Of a DNA stretch of 64,000 nt, positions 43,720 to 55,277 are shown piece after piece. This DNA is from Smallanthus sonchifolius. Lineage: Eukaryota; Streptophyta; Magnoliopsida; Asterales; Asteraceae. The translations under genes were made by a program, and so were the position numbers. The first letter of the stretch is position 1. Each line of letters opens with the position of its first letter. The notes under the pieces were generated by a model. It saw nothing but the letters and a program-made list of their open reading frames with translations, did not search any database and had not been told where the DNA came from. The stretch is taken from NCBI GenBank assembly GCA_023525975.1, contig CM042021.1, forward strand, positions 106,499,501 through 106,563,500. The letters run 5' to 3'.

Positions 43720-46700
43720 ATGCCTCCCCGTCGTGCTACCGTGGCCAACAACAACACTGATATTGCTGCCATCCTTGCACAACTTGTAACCCAACTCACC
43801 CAAGTTAATGGTGCTACAAACGGCAACCATGGGACTAATGGCGGTGGTGGTGCCAACCCACCGCAATGCACTTTCAAGCACTTTAACTCGTGCAACCCCA
43901 CTAAGTTTTATGGTACTGAAGGAGCCACGGGTCTCTTGCAATGGTTCGAGAGCATTGAAAGCACTTTTCTTAACAGTGATTGTCCCGAAAACCTCCGGGT
44001 CCGCTATGCCACCAGCGTCTTCCAAAAACGGGCGTTCACCTGGTGGAATGGCGAAAAGAGAAATAGGGGCATAGATGTGGCAATGGCTTTGCCATGGGAT
44101 GAGGTCAAACGGCTCATGACTGAAGAGTTCTGTCCTCGCAACGAAATGAAGAAGTTAGAAGCCGAATTTTGGGTTCTTGCCCAAGATAGTGGTGAAAGTT
44201 TAGCCTACACCACCCGTTTCCATGAGCTAAGTCTTCTAGTACCTCATATGGTCACGCCTTTGGCTCGGGGTATTGAAAAATACATCGGTAGTCTGCCGAT
44301 GAAGATTCAAGACACTGTCCTAGGGAGAAACCCAGCTACCCTTGAAGATGCCATCCGCCTATCCGCCACCCTGACCGATAATCATGTGAAGGCAGGTACG
44401 TTAACAAGAAAGGGTGCCACGAAAGTCTCCGACACAACAACACCTTCTGAGCCCTCCAAAGAAATCAAGTCTGAACCCTATCACAACAACAAGAAGTGAA
44501 AGGCTAAAAACTTTGCTGTTGTTACTCCAGCTGCCCCAGTCAAACAGGTTGCTCCTATGGCTCAGAATCCCGTCAAGAAGCATTATGTGGGCAGCAGCCC
44601 TTTGTGCAACACGTGCAATTACCATCACTTCCCAAACCTACCGTGTCGGATATGTGCCAACTGTGGAAAATATGGGCATTTAGCCAACACCTGCAGAGTC
44701 AACCCACCTGGAAATTTTGCCAACCAAGGAAACAAAGGGGTTCCAGCTATCGCTAATGGGAATGCTTGCTTTGAATGTGGTAACCCAAACCACTTCCGAA
44801 ACCGATGCCCAAAACTTATCAACCCAAATCAAGGTGGAGCTAGAGGGCGTGCTTTCAACATAAATACTAATGAAGCCCAGACCAACAATGATGTGGTCAA
44901 CGGTACGTTCCTCGTTAATAACCAATATACTTCCATACTATTTGATATCGGTGCCGATAAGAGCTTTGTTTCATTTGATTTTGAACCCTTACTTGCTAAA
45001 ACACGAACTAAGTTACAGAAAATATTTACCGTTGAAGTGGCGGATGGAAACCCCATCATCATTGACTCCATTATCCGCGATTGTTTCATCGAACTTAATG
45101 AATATTCTTTTTCCGTAAACCTCATACCCATGCAATTGGGGAGCTTTGACATCATCATAGGTATGGATTGGCTATCTAGCCATCATGTCGAAGTCGTTTG
45201 TTTCGAGAAATGCATCGGAATTCCTCTCCCTTCGGGTGATACGTTAAAAGTCTTTGGTGAGAAACCATGTAGTGGGCTTAAACTCATGTCATGCACCACG
45301 GCTCGAAAGTACTTACGAAAGAAGTATCTTCAAAAGAAAGACAAAGAGAAGAGTATTCAAGACATCCCCATCATTCGTGACTTTCCCGAAGTATTTCCGG
45401 AAGATCTATCCGGTCTTCCACCCGTTCGTCAAGTAGAGTTTCGTATCGATCTTATACCCGGAGCTAATCCTGTGGCTAGGGCTCTATACCGCCTAGCACT
45501 TTCTGAAATGCAAGAACTCGCAAGTCAGCTTCAAGAACTTTCCGATAAAGGTTTCATTCGCCCCAGTCACCCACCATGGGGTGCACCCGTCCTATTCGTG
45601 AAGAAGAAAGATGGCTCATTCCGGATGTGTATTGATTACCGCGAACTCAACAAACTTACCATCAAGAACCATTACCCTTTGCCGAGGATTGATGATCTCT
45701 TTGATCAACTCCAAGGTTCCACTTACTTCTCGAAGATTGATCTTCGATCCGGATATCACCAACTTCGTGTGCAAGAGGAGGATATTCCAAAGACTGCCTT
45801 TCGTACAAGATACGGTCACTACGAATTTATGGTTATGCCTTTTGGGCTAACCAATTCCCCCGCGGTTTTCATGGATCTCATGAATCGCGTATGCAAACCA
45901 TACCTAGATAAATTCGTGATCGTTTTCATTGACGACATCTTGATCTACTCCAAGACCAAATCAGATCATGAACAACACCTTAAGTTGGTTTTAGACCTTT
46001 TAAGAAAAGAACAACTATATGCTAAGTTCTCCAAGTGTGAATTTTGGCTAAAGGAAGTTCAATTTTTGGGTCATATTTTCATCGAGAAGGGAATCCATGT
46101 TGATCCCGCAAAGATCGAAGCCGTTAAGAATTGGAGTATCCCTAAGACCCCTACCGAAGTTCGTTCATTTCTTGGTCTTGCTGGTTATTACCGTCGTTTC
46201 ATTTCAAACTTTTCCAAGAACGCGGTCCCTCTCACGGCCTTGACCCACAAGGGTAAACACTATGAGTGGGGACCAAAACAAGAGGAAGCCTTCCAACTCC
46301 TCAAACAAAAATTGTACAATGCTCCTATTCTTACTCTACCTGATGGTAACGATGATCTGGTTGTCTATTATGATGCATCAAACCAAGGCCTAGGTTGTGT
46401 TCTCATGCAACGGGGCAAGGTGATCGCTTATGCATCAAGGCAACTCAAAATTCATGAAAAGAATTACACGACACACGATCTTGAGTTGGGTGCGGTCGTC
46501 TTCGCATTAAAAATTTGGAGGCATTACCTCTATGGTACAAAATTTGTGGTGTTCACTGACCACAAAAGCCTCCAACACATTTTCAATCAAAAGGAACTCA
46601 ACATGAGGCAACGACGTTGGGTTGAGCTCCTTAACGACTACGACTGCGAGATTCGGTACCATCCCGGTAAGGCGAATGTTGTGGCCGATGCCTTGAGTCG

Positions 46701-48177
46701 TAAGGACCACGTCATGCTTCATTGTGTTAGAATTCAAACCGATATCCAAAATCGCATCCTAGAAGCTCAACACGTCTCGGTCACCGAGGGTAACCTGTAT
46801 AATGAAATGTCATGTGGTGTTGAACTCATATTAGAAACCAAACCTAATGGTCTCCTCTATTACTTGAATCGCATCTGGGTCCCTGATCGTGATGACCTTC
46901 GCACAGTCCTTATGAACGAGGCACACAAAACTCGTTACTCCGTCCATCCCGGGGCTGATAAAATGTACAAGGGTCTTCACCAACAATAATGGTGGCCCGG
47001 AATGAAGAAAGACATTGCACTTTATGTTGCAAAATATCTAACTTGTTCCAAAGTTAAAGCTGAACATCAACGTCCTTCTGGTTTGCTTGAACAACCTGAA
47101 ATCCCTGTATGGAAATGGGAAAACTTAGCTATGGATTTCATTACCAAACTCCCTCGCACCTTAAGTGGCTATGATAGCATCATTGACCGCCTCACCAAAT
47201 CTGCTCATTTCTTACCCATCCGTGAAGACTATCGGGTTAGGAAATTGGCCCAAATTTACATTGACGAAATCGTGAGCCGTCACGGTGTCCCATTAAACAT
47301 AATCTCCGATAGAGATTCTCGTTTCACCTCCCGCTTTTGGCAATCTCTCCAAACTGCTCTTGGTACACGATTAGATTTAAGCACGGCTTACCATCCCCAA
47401 ACTGATGGTCAGACCGAGCGAACAATCCAAACTTTTGAGGACATGCTTAGAGCTTGTGTAATCGATTTTGGTGGCAATTGGGATTCACATCTATCCCTCA
47501 TTGAGTTCTCCTACAACAACAGCTACCACACCAGCATCAACATGGCTCCGTTTGAAGCTCTCTATGGTCGGAAGTGTCGTTCTCCTATCGGTTGGAACGA
47601 GATCGGCGAAGCACAAATCACCGGTCCCGAACTAATCCAAGAAACTTCCGACAAGATCATTCAAATCCGTAACAACATTCAAGTAGCGAGGAGTAGGCAA
47701 AAGAGCTATGCCGACAAAAGACGCAAACCCTTTCAAGTCGGGGATCTTGTACTTCTAAAGGTGTCTCCTTGGAAGGGGGTGATCCGTTTCGGGAAGAAGG
47801 GTAAGCTAGCACCTCGCTATGTGGGTCCATTCAAAATCCTCGAAAGGATTGGGAAGGTGGCCTACAAACTCGAGTTACCTCCATCACTTGCTAATGTATA
47901 TCCCACTTTTCATGTATCCAACCTAAAGAAATGTCTTGCTGACGAGAACCTCCATATACCCCTTGATGATGTGCGCATTGATGACACGATGCACTTCGTT
48001 GAGAAACCCCTAGAGATCATGGATCGTGAGATCAAGCGACTCAAGCGAAGCCGTATTCCTATTGTCAAAGTTCGTTGGGACTCTAAGCGCGGTCCTGAGT
48101 TCACTTGGAAACGAGAAGATCAAATGAAGCTTAAGTATCCACACCTCTTTTCTGATTCAGTAGCCTCAACTAGTTGA
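43720..48177 (+). pseudogene. Element D gag-pol polyprotein, two nonsense codons
   Basis: One frame of 1486 codons from ATG 43720 (MPPRRATV), with an in-frame TGA at 44497-44499 (between gag core and zinc knuckles) and TAA at 46987-46989 (before the WWPGM motif of integrase). Domains in order: retrotrans_gag core, knuckles (CANCGKYGHLANTC and CFECGNPNHFRNRC), aspartic protease, RT (FIDD at 45928-45936), RNase H, integrase (HHCC, DDE core, GPF motif) and a chromodomain-like tail (VKVRWDSKRGPEFTWKRED). Key residues are altered: the protease D-S/T-G is DIG (44944-44952), one HHCC Cys is Tyr (47035-47037), and about three residues are missing just before the first integrase Asp. In active relatives the product makes virus-like particles, reverse transcribes and integrates. 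This copy cannot. Confidence 0.95.
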
Positions 48178-48212
48178 AATTTCGGGACGAAATTCCCTCA
48201 ACGGGGGGATAC
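48178..48212 (+). other. Element D GACGAAA motif and polypurine tract
   Basis: Directly after the pol stop comes AATTTCGGGACGAAATT, an inverted repeat, then the purine tract GGGGGGA ending two bases before the 3' LTR. The same module precedes the 3' LTR of B1, B2, B3 and E although they lack pol. Confidence 0.8.
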
Positions 48213-49310
48213 TGTAACATCTCTGATTTTTTTTGTTTGGTGCAATTAACGACAATTCAATTATAATGCAAACTTTGATTTCATTTGATACATTTCTAGG
48301 ATTACATGGACATATACTTTATATTAATTTCCTAAGTTGAACAATACATATGACATGCATGATCAGAAAGCTCGATAATTACTTATGAAGCTTTCAAACA
48401 AATCTAATTATCTATATATATATATATACTTATGTTCACATGTACATTTATACACACGTTTTCGAACAAGTTGATCTTGAACTTCCCTTCCCAAGTCTTT
48501 TAAACCCTAAACATGAACCCCCAACACTCTCAATAGAACCCTTGATCTAGATTAGACCTCTTAGGGCTCAAATTGGACTCTCACCCGTCAATTTTGACTT
48601 TAAAAATCAAACATGCCCAAATCTATGAAATCCCACTTATGAAATCGATTAAGCCCGTTGTTATGGACTGCCATTACGCACAAACTCGTGAATCGGCCCT
48701 ACCCTGACCCAAGTAACAGCCCAATTTCACCTATCACGCGGTCGAATTCAAATTCAAACCCATTTGACTTATGGAGTCAAAGCCGAATCAATCCGATTCA
48801 ATTCGATTAATAAAACGCGTTTCAATCCCGAAGATCACGCATAAGCTAATCGTGCATGTATCCGAACCTATTACACGACCAAATACATTCGATTCCAACC
48901 GGATTAACGCATAATTGAGGCTACGGCTGTCATCCGTGATCCTTGCGATCGAATTCGGCATTAATGATGAAATTAATTGAATTAAATCACTATGGACCTT
49001 CGCACGACTCCATATAATCTTCCCCAAACCCTATCCGAGTCTCATTCCATCCCTGTTCGTCGATTGATCCCCCAAAACACCGCCTCTGCTTCCTCTAGTA
49101 GTCGGCAATCTATACTCAATTGTTTCAGGTATGTCTTAAGTCATTTGATTCGTTTTTGTGTAAGGATCGAAAGCCCTCTGTCAATTTCATACGACAGAGG
49201 GCATCAAACTCAAATTCGTGAAAATCGAAGGGCTGTTCATATGAGTTTAACCTGGGAATCTATGGTTTAAATAATTAACGTACTTATTTAATCAAACACC
49301 CCAATGTTAC
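48213..49310 (+). repeat. Element D 3' LTR, left part
   Basis: Matches 40339 to about 41444, with a shorter TA run. Its leader hairpin is perfect (GCCCTCTGTC / GACAGAGGGC), whereas the 5' copy has one mismatch. It is broken by element E, and the remaining 1.6 kb is absent from the window. Confidence 0.92.
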
Positions 49311-49579
49311 TGTAACATTCCTGATTTTTCCGACCCTATTTTAAATAATAAAATAACTGCACGATGTTGAATCATATACTTGTTCAAACCTACACCTCAT
49401 AAATCGTCAGCCGATCGTATTAAATTCAAAGATTTAGAACTCATAATCATGTGGTAACACCTCTTAGAGTTAATCCAGTTAGTAATCTCGTTAGGTGTTC
49501 TGTTAAATCCTAACCAAGCTAATTCTGTCAAAGCTGAATTTGCAAGGGCTGATTTTGTAAATAACTAGAAACCCTAGTA

Positions 49580-49655
49580 GGCACGGTCGCGCCTCGTCCG
49601 GCACAGTCGCGCCACGCTTTGGCACGGTCACGCCTCGTCTGACACGGTTGCGCCT
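49580..49655 (+). repeat. GGCACGGTCGCGCC array 1 in E LTR
   Basis: Four units here, five in the 3' LTR (about 55557-55650). The left copy shows CA or TG where the right has CG (CAGTCGCGCC, CGGTCACGCC, CGGTTGCGCC), as methyl-CpG decay would give. Confidence 0.85.
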
Positions 49656-50001
49656 CACATCAGTTAAAACGTAAAAACAGTCTTTAATCGCAAATCTGTT
49701 CGAATCCAAAATTTGTAACGCTTATTGTGCCGTTTCAAACCAATCATTTCGAATTAATCACTTTCTAATAACCGCGTAGTGATTAGGAAACCAAAACCGT
49801 CAACCTCTCCATTCCTTTCTCTCAATCTCGTCCAATTCACGAAACACTCCCGAAATCAATCATATGCGCATGATCTTCAAGCTCCGGTAATCACATTCCT
49901 CACATCAATTTTGCCGGAATCCCAACAGGAGACGCCAGGGATCAACGCATCAAAGTCGGAACTCCGTTTGGTCGAACTCCACCAATTCGATATCGTTTAA
50001 G

Positions 50002-51281
50002 GTAATTAAACACATCCTCAGACTCATTTCAATCCCGTGAATGAAAGCCCTAACCTATTCAGGGCTTATACCACCGAATTAAACTCAAACAGAATCTAGG
50101 GTTCATCACGTTTTTGGCTTAGTCGAACTACACCCTAGACACGATATACATTCAATTAAAATACATGGTTAGATTCGCAAACAGTCGTTCTTTGAAAACC
50201 CTATAAATTCAGCTGTTTTTAATACAAGAATTTGTCAGATTAGGTTCTAGAAAATCTAGACACGATCGTGCTAATCGCTTAGCACGGTCGTGCCTCTTGT
50301 CCAGGCATGGTTGTGCCCCATGCCTAAGCACGGTCGCACCCCGTGCCAAAGCGAGGTCGCGCCATACCCTTGGCACGGTTGTGCCCAACCTTTGGTCAGA
50401 ATCTGTTTCTTCTGTTATTTTACTATAAACTCAATTCCTTTTATAAAAAAATTATTATTTTATAAAACTCCAAAGCCCAGAATTGTTTTCATAAACTAAA
50501 TTATCAACTTGGGAATCTTAAACAAATTAATTAAATCATTTCTAATGGATTAAAAAAGTAGTAAATTTTAAATAAGAAGTTCACATATAATTGTCTTATT
50601 CCAAACTCAAACATTATTCTAAATGTTGTAAAAATATTCATTTCAAATCTTCCGTTTTATACAATACCTCCGAGTACCAATCACTAACTTTATCCAATTC
50701 AACCTTAGACTATTGTGCATTATTAATGCAATATACATTACACTCTAGGTCAACGTTGTGCGATACAAGGATCACATTACTTTCTAGTATCCCGTGTTAG
50801 CTACGCCTTCGAATCAAGTGAGTATTCACAACCCCTTTTTACTCTTTCATACTTTTGGGGTGGAACATGAACTCTATACACATTACACATTACACATTTA
50901 CATATACACAAACAACACAAGTGCAAAAATCCTATCTACATACATGTGTGCAAAATTTGAGCTTTGTGCCCGAGTGCTAGTTGTGCTAACCATTGTATGC
51001 TCTTATGTGCAATCATTAACTATACAAGCCGACGGTTTTCAATGATAGATCTATTGAGTCTGACAAACCCACCCATGGTGCGCGGTGATTGAAACCGACA
51101 ACACAATTTTTGCATGCTAGTTACAAGGTTTGGTTGTACATGGTTACACAATAGGTGCTCCCCATAAATGCCTTATTTTATCATGTTTTGTAAAGGATTT
51201 GTTTTCAACTATATGCTATCTACATACAACTGTGTTATACTCACCAACTTTTTAGTTGACCTTATTTTATTCATGTTTCAG
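50002..51281 (+). other. Candidate leader intron in E LTR
   Basis: AAG|GTAATT and TATTTTATTCATGTTTCAG|G enclose 1280 nt. The acceptor is identical to that of B2 over the last 15 bases. The TATA box near 50201 lies inside the span, so the donor would need an upstream start. This weakens the case for E. Confidence 0.25.
50260..50389 (+). repeat. GGCACGGTCGTGCC array 2 in E LTR
   Basis: Six units of a near-perfect palindrome (6-bp arms GGCACG / CGTGCC around GT), spaced about 20 bp. The 3' LTR has eight (about 56257-56430). They would be transcribed as adjacent hairpins if the TATA box at about 50201 is used. Confidence 0.85.
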
Positions 51282-51504
51282 GTGCTTTCATATGAGCTAC
51301 ATCAAGACATGCTACACATAGGCTTTGGACCTAGTTAATATTAAATCAAAGACAAATTGTATTTTATTATGTACTTTGAACTTGTTTCATGTTTGTTTGA
51401 ATGGAAATGGATTTAATATATTACAATCTAGTCAACCTTGTGCTCATGAACAGTCTTACATGTCCCGCCCCGATGATTCCGCCATCGGTCGGGGTGTGAC
51501 AGAT

Positions 51505-51517
51505 TGGTATCAGAGCC
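51505..51517 (+). other. Primer binding site of element E
   Basis: TGGTATCAGAGCC three bases after the LTR end, with the shared post-PBS block after it. Confidence 0.92.
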
Positions 51518-52403
51518 TTGGTTATAGGGAACTAGGTTATTAGACACTCTTGACCTAGACTATAACTTTAGGACACCCATACAATGCAATGCTATTGCAT
51601 GTTACATTATCAATTCATGTGTGATTATTTTTACATGCTATCCTAGGTACTTACACTACCTGATACAATACATAATGACTTATGTGACACACTACTTGAT
51701 AACTCTTGTACTTACACTCATTACTACCTACATGCTATATGATTATTTCCTATGTGAATATCTTTACATGTTATACTATAGGGTTACATCACATTATACA
51801 ATACTCAATAGTTTGTGTGTCACATTACCTGCCAACTTTTTCTTCTATTCATAGCTACCTACATAATTTATTTAAAACACTATCCTAAATTTTAACACAC
51901 ACACATACGCACCAAAATTATTCATACACATTTGGACCCAAATACATGATACCATCACCCTTTATGAGCAAAGACTTAAACTATTGGGCCTAATTCCCAC
52001 CAATAATAAACTAAGAAGCCCATCTATTCCTCAAGAAGAAGAAGCCCATTGAAATGCATAAACCTTACCTTTGGGCCTCAAAGCCCAGTCCACAACAATT
52101 CCCATCATAACCATGAGCCCAACAATAGTATTATTAATACATGATGGCTGGAAGAGTGTGTAAGCCCATGAAGAATTCTGGCTAAGGAAAGATAGGGTAC
52201 TTAAGTGTGTCTTATTGACCCACCCCTCTTTCCTGGGAATCCTCCTCAGGGATACATTACTTATAGGTCAAGTGTACTTCTAAAATACTATTGTGAAGAC
52301 TCGGCGTTATGACTAGTCAAACTCTAAACCTATGAGAACTCCTATGTTTGACACTCAGTATTAATTTACCGCTTACAACCTTTCCATTGTTTTCCTGCTA
52401 AGC
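51518..52403 (+). other. Element E leader
   Basis: Non-coding, collinear with the B2 leader. It holds the shared post-PBS block, the GAATTC-flanked foldable block (about 52170-52270) and an upstream ORF of eight codons starting ATGACTAGTCAAAC (about 52309). Confidence 0.5.
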
Positions 52404-53000
52404 ATGGACTCCTACCCTCCTACCTCCCCGGTATGCCGTCCCGAAGAAGAGTCTGATTGGGAAGAAGACACCGGATCACCCGTACATCGATCACCAACAC
52501 CCGCAGCTGCTAGATCAAGGTTTGATGTAAGGGTAGATTGGATTAGGAACACCGGCCCAAGACTTCGAACACCTGGATCAGCCGCACCCACAAACCCGTA
52601 TCATACACCCCATATCCACAATCAATTCCCACCCCCACTAAGAGACCCATACCTAATGCCCTACCCGTACCTTCCTAACCCTTGGGTAAGGCATACCATG
52701 ACACCCCCTGGTGTTATGGGAATTCCAACCAATGACTTCCATCAATATGTAAGAAATTCAGAATTCGAGAGGCAAAGGATAGAGCAGCGAGTAATACACG
52801 ACTTTCAAAGACAAAGAATGGATAGCCTAGCAAACCAATTAGGATACCAAAAGGAGTTAATCTCCATCCTCGAAAAAGAAATGCAAGAACATCGCACAGA
52901 GACCGCCAGGACTGAAGCCAGATCTACTACTCGAGTGACTATAGCGGTGCTCATCTTGGCAATTATCTTCTTCCTAGTGGAAAGCTACCAGAGACGTTAG
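52404..53000 (+). CDS. E accessory ORF: coiled-coil protein with C-terminal membrane anchor
   Basis: Intact, 198 codons, function unknown. The ATG at 52404 is preceded by a stop and by a short upstream ORF. Residues 1-30 are acidic and Ser/Pro-rich (EEESDWEEDTG). Residues 30-110 are Pro/Tyr/Arg-rich with an LRDPYLMPYPYLPNPW segment. About 117-172 is a charged helix with heptads (FERQRIEQRVIHDFQRQRMD, then NQLGYQKELISILEKEM). Residues 178-192 are hydrophobic (VTIAVLILAIIFFLV) and ESYQRR ends the chain. It would be tail-anchored, facing the cytosol. It is not gag: no capsid core or CCHC knuckle. It is not a typical envelope: no signal peptide, too short. The same frame is open in B1 and nearly so in B2, in otherwise non-coding elements, which suggests selection or recent common origin. 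Confidence 0.7.
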   Translation: MDSYPPTSPVCRPEEESDWEEDTGSPVHRSPTPAAARSRFDVRVDWIRNTGPRLRTPGSAAPTNPYHTPHIHNQFPPPLRDPYLMPYPYLPNPWVRHTMTPPGVMGIPTNDFHQYVRNSEFERQRIEQRVIHDFQRQRMDSLANQLGYQKELISILEKEMQEHRTETARTEARSTTRVTIAVLILAIIFFLVESYQRR

Positions 53001-55277
53001 AAGGAGCTTCTACTGATTTCCTTTAAATTTTCGATTTGAGAACCATTTCCTTATGTTTTGAGTAATGTTTAACATTTCAGCATCTAGTCAATTCCATATA
53101 TTTCAACTCTACAGTTATTATTCATTGATTTGACCCGTGGAGCGTAAATTACACCTGTTATATTCCCATCAAATTTTCCCAAATATCACTTCTTTCATTC
53201 AACATGGTTTAGTACATTACCAACAATCTCTTTCATTAAATAAATCATCCTATTTTGTGATTTAAACAAAACCTCATTATCTTGTTTAAACAAAATGTTT
53301 AACGAATTTTTAGATAATATCAAAAACATAAATTATCCATAAAACTTTTTCACCTAATAAGGAAAGTAATGCAACCAATTTTATAAAAATATTATTATTA
53401 TTTTTTTTACTGATAAATAATTATGATTTTTCCTCATTAAAGTAAATATTTCTAAACTTTGGTTAAATTAATATGCTCCTACTTGTTTAGCCAATAGTTG
53501 AAAATTTAAATTAAAAATATTTTCTCATAAATTGCATATTCATTTAAAATATGCGATTCAATGATTTCACAACTTTATATATCTACAACCAAAAACAATT
53601 TCCCACTTTCTATGTTCAAACAAAGACCCGTATTTGTAAACACAAATTTCAGAATATTTCCAAAACCTCCTCGTTACCTTTCACTCGACGCTTCAAGAGA
53701 CGATCCATATCGCGTAAACGTTAACCTTTCCCACCAACCTCAATGAGATTTGAGGACTTGAACCTAACTACCACATTATGCAAGAACGCCAAACAACACG
53801 TTTGTCCGCAGCACTCGATCACATGCAAGACCCGTTAGTACATATCGCACGCGAAGTTCAATACTCATGTATACACGTTCACAATATATTCAACGCAATC
53901 TCATGGTACATGAAACTCAATTATCCTCAATATATCCAATTCTACACAAACTACATAATACATGAAACTAGTTTGCCTACAAATCACAATTTGCTCGATT
54001 GATCACGTAATGCACGAAACATGTTTACTTGCAATACATATGCTACTGGATTGAGCACATGATGCACGAAACTTAGTTGTTTGCAATATATGTTATACAT
54101 AAGAATTGCTTCATTGATACATAATTCTAGATTGACCACACTATACATGAAACTCATTTGGTTACAAAGCACTTTATACTAAACGGTGTACATTATACAA
54201 AATACATGATGCTAAGTTGCTAACACTATACATGAGATCCATTTCCTACAATACACATAATACTATGTTGTATACATTACACATTAGAGCTTTTTGATTT
54301 ACAAAATACAAGACGCTAAATTATTTACGCTATATATGAGACCTAGTTGATTACAAACTACGTGACACTAGATCATACATGAGACTTGTGTGCTTACTAT
54401 ATACTCGAAACAAAATTTGCTTACAATTATTGCAATGGATTGATTTCATTATACACAAGACATGGTCATGCACTTTGTACACCAAAGTTGAAGACCATAA
54501 TACATTGAAACGACTCGGGGTTTGACGTATTCTTGTTCAAACACGAGCAAACTAAGAAACTTTAAGTGTTACTACTTTACTACTCTTTAGTTGCGAACTG
54601 ACCTGATTATGGACTTAGTTACTTGTTAGCGACTTTCTATGTGTAAACAATAGACGTGATCATAGCGAAATTGTGCCCTTTACCCACACACAACGAAACA
54701 ATCTATACGGACCATACGATGATTTGAATAATTACGGGTGCACACGGAATTATGAAAATCAGCGCATGGAAACTATAGTGAAATTTTGTCGTGTGTTGTG
54801 ACCTAAAACTTATCATGATGTGTAACAACGAAACGCATGTAATGTGACGAGGGCATGGTGGATACGCCGATGCTACTTCCTATATATAAGTGTCCTATCA
54901 TATTATCAGGAGTAGCGTTGTTCGTGTCACGTGAAGTTTTGATCTAGACCAATGTTTATGAAATCTTTTACCCACTAACAATTTTGAGCACGTTAGACTA
55001 CATCTTACACAAACTCAAAATTTCAAAATCTCATCAAATTTGTTCCAAGTAATACATCTTACATTTAGAATTCAAATTGCTATTCGACAATCTTCTCCTT
55101 AAGTCCATTTCAAAAACTAAATTCATTGTCATCATTCATATTCAACCTTGAGTATCAGGCCTAAATCATATCAACTGTCAAACTCACCGAGAACCCAAAA
55201 CTCCCACCTTCTTTCTTGATTTTTAGTAGCCTCCATTAGTTAAATTTCGGGACGAAATTCCCTTAACATGGGGAGAC
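53001..55277 (+). other. Element E internal 3' non-coding region
   Basis: Same order as B2: AT-rich DNA (53020-53600), degenerate ATACATGA repeats (about 53870-54480), the single GTTTGA hairpin (54520-54542), the GGGTGCACACGGAATTA block (about 54600-54880), a TATATATAAG box (about 54883-54892), TTTCGGGACGAAA and the purine tract. Small frames here are not supported. Confidence 0.7.

Larger units (their letters stand above)
40339..49310 (+). mobile_element. Element D: autonomous-type Tekay-like chromovirus
   Basis: The 5' LTR is 40339-43044 (2.7 kb), the PBS 43048, a single-frame gag-pol 43720-48177, the purine tract 48203-48212 and the 3' LTR from 48213, cut at 49310 by element E. The left target site is CTACG (40334-40338). 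The right one and the last 1.6 kb of LTR are deleted. It inserted into the pre-gag ORF of C. The two LTR copies are nearly identical over the shared part, so D is young, yet gag-pol already carries two nonsense codons and several altered key residues. Confidence 0.92.
49311..51501 (+). repeat. Element E 5' LTR
   Basis: Contains two palindrome arrays, a TATA box TATAAATT (about 50201), a donor-like AAG|GTAATT (50002), a hairpin AAGCCCT / AGGGCTT (about 50045-50070), the TTTTGGGGTGGAACATG motif (near 50854), an acceptor-like ATGTTTCAG (51281) and the U5 hairpin CCGATG (51470-51475) / CATCGG (51483-51488). Confidence 0.92.

Noticed and set aside
52404..53000. Envelope gene
   Set aside because: No signal peptide, no Cys pattern and too short. 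The single hydrophobic segment is at the extreme C-terminus.
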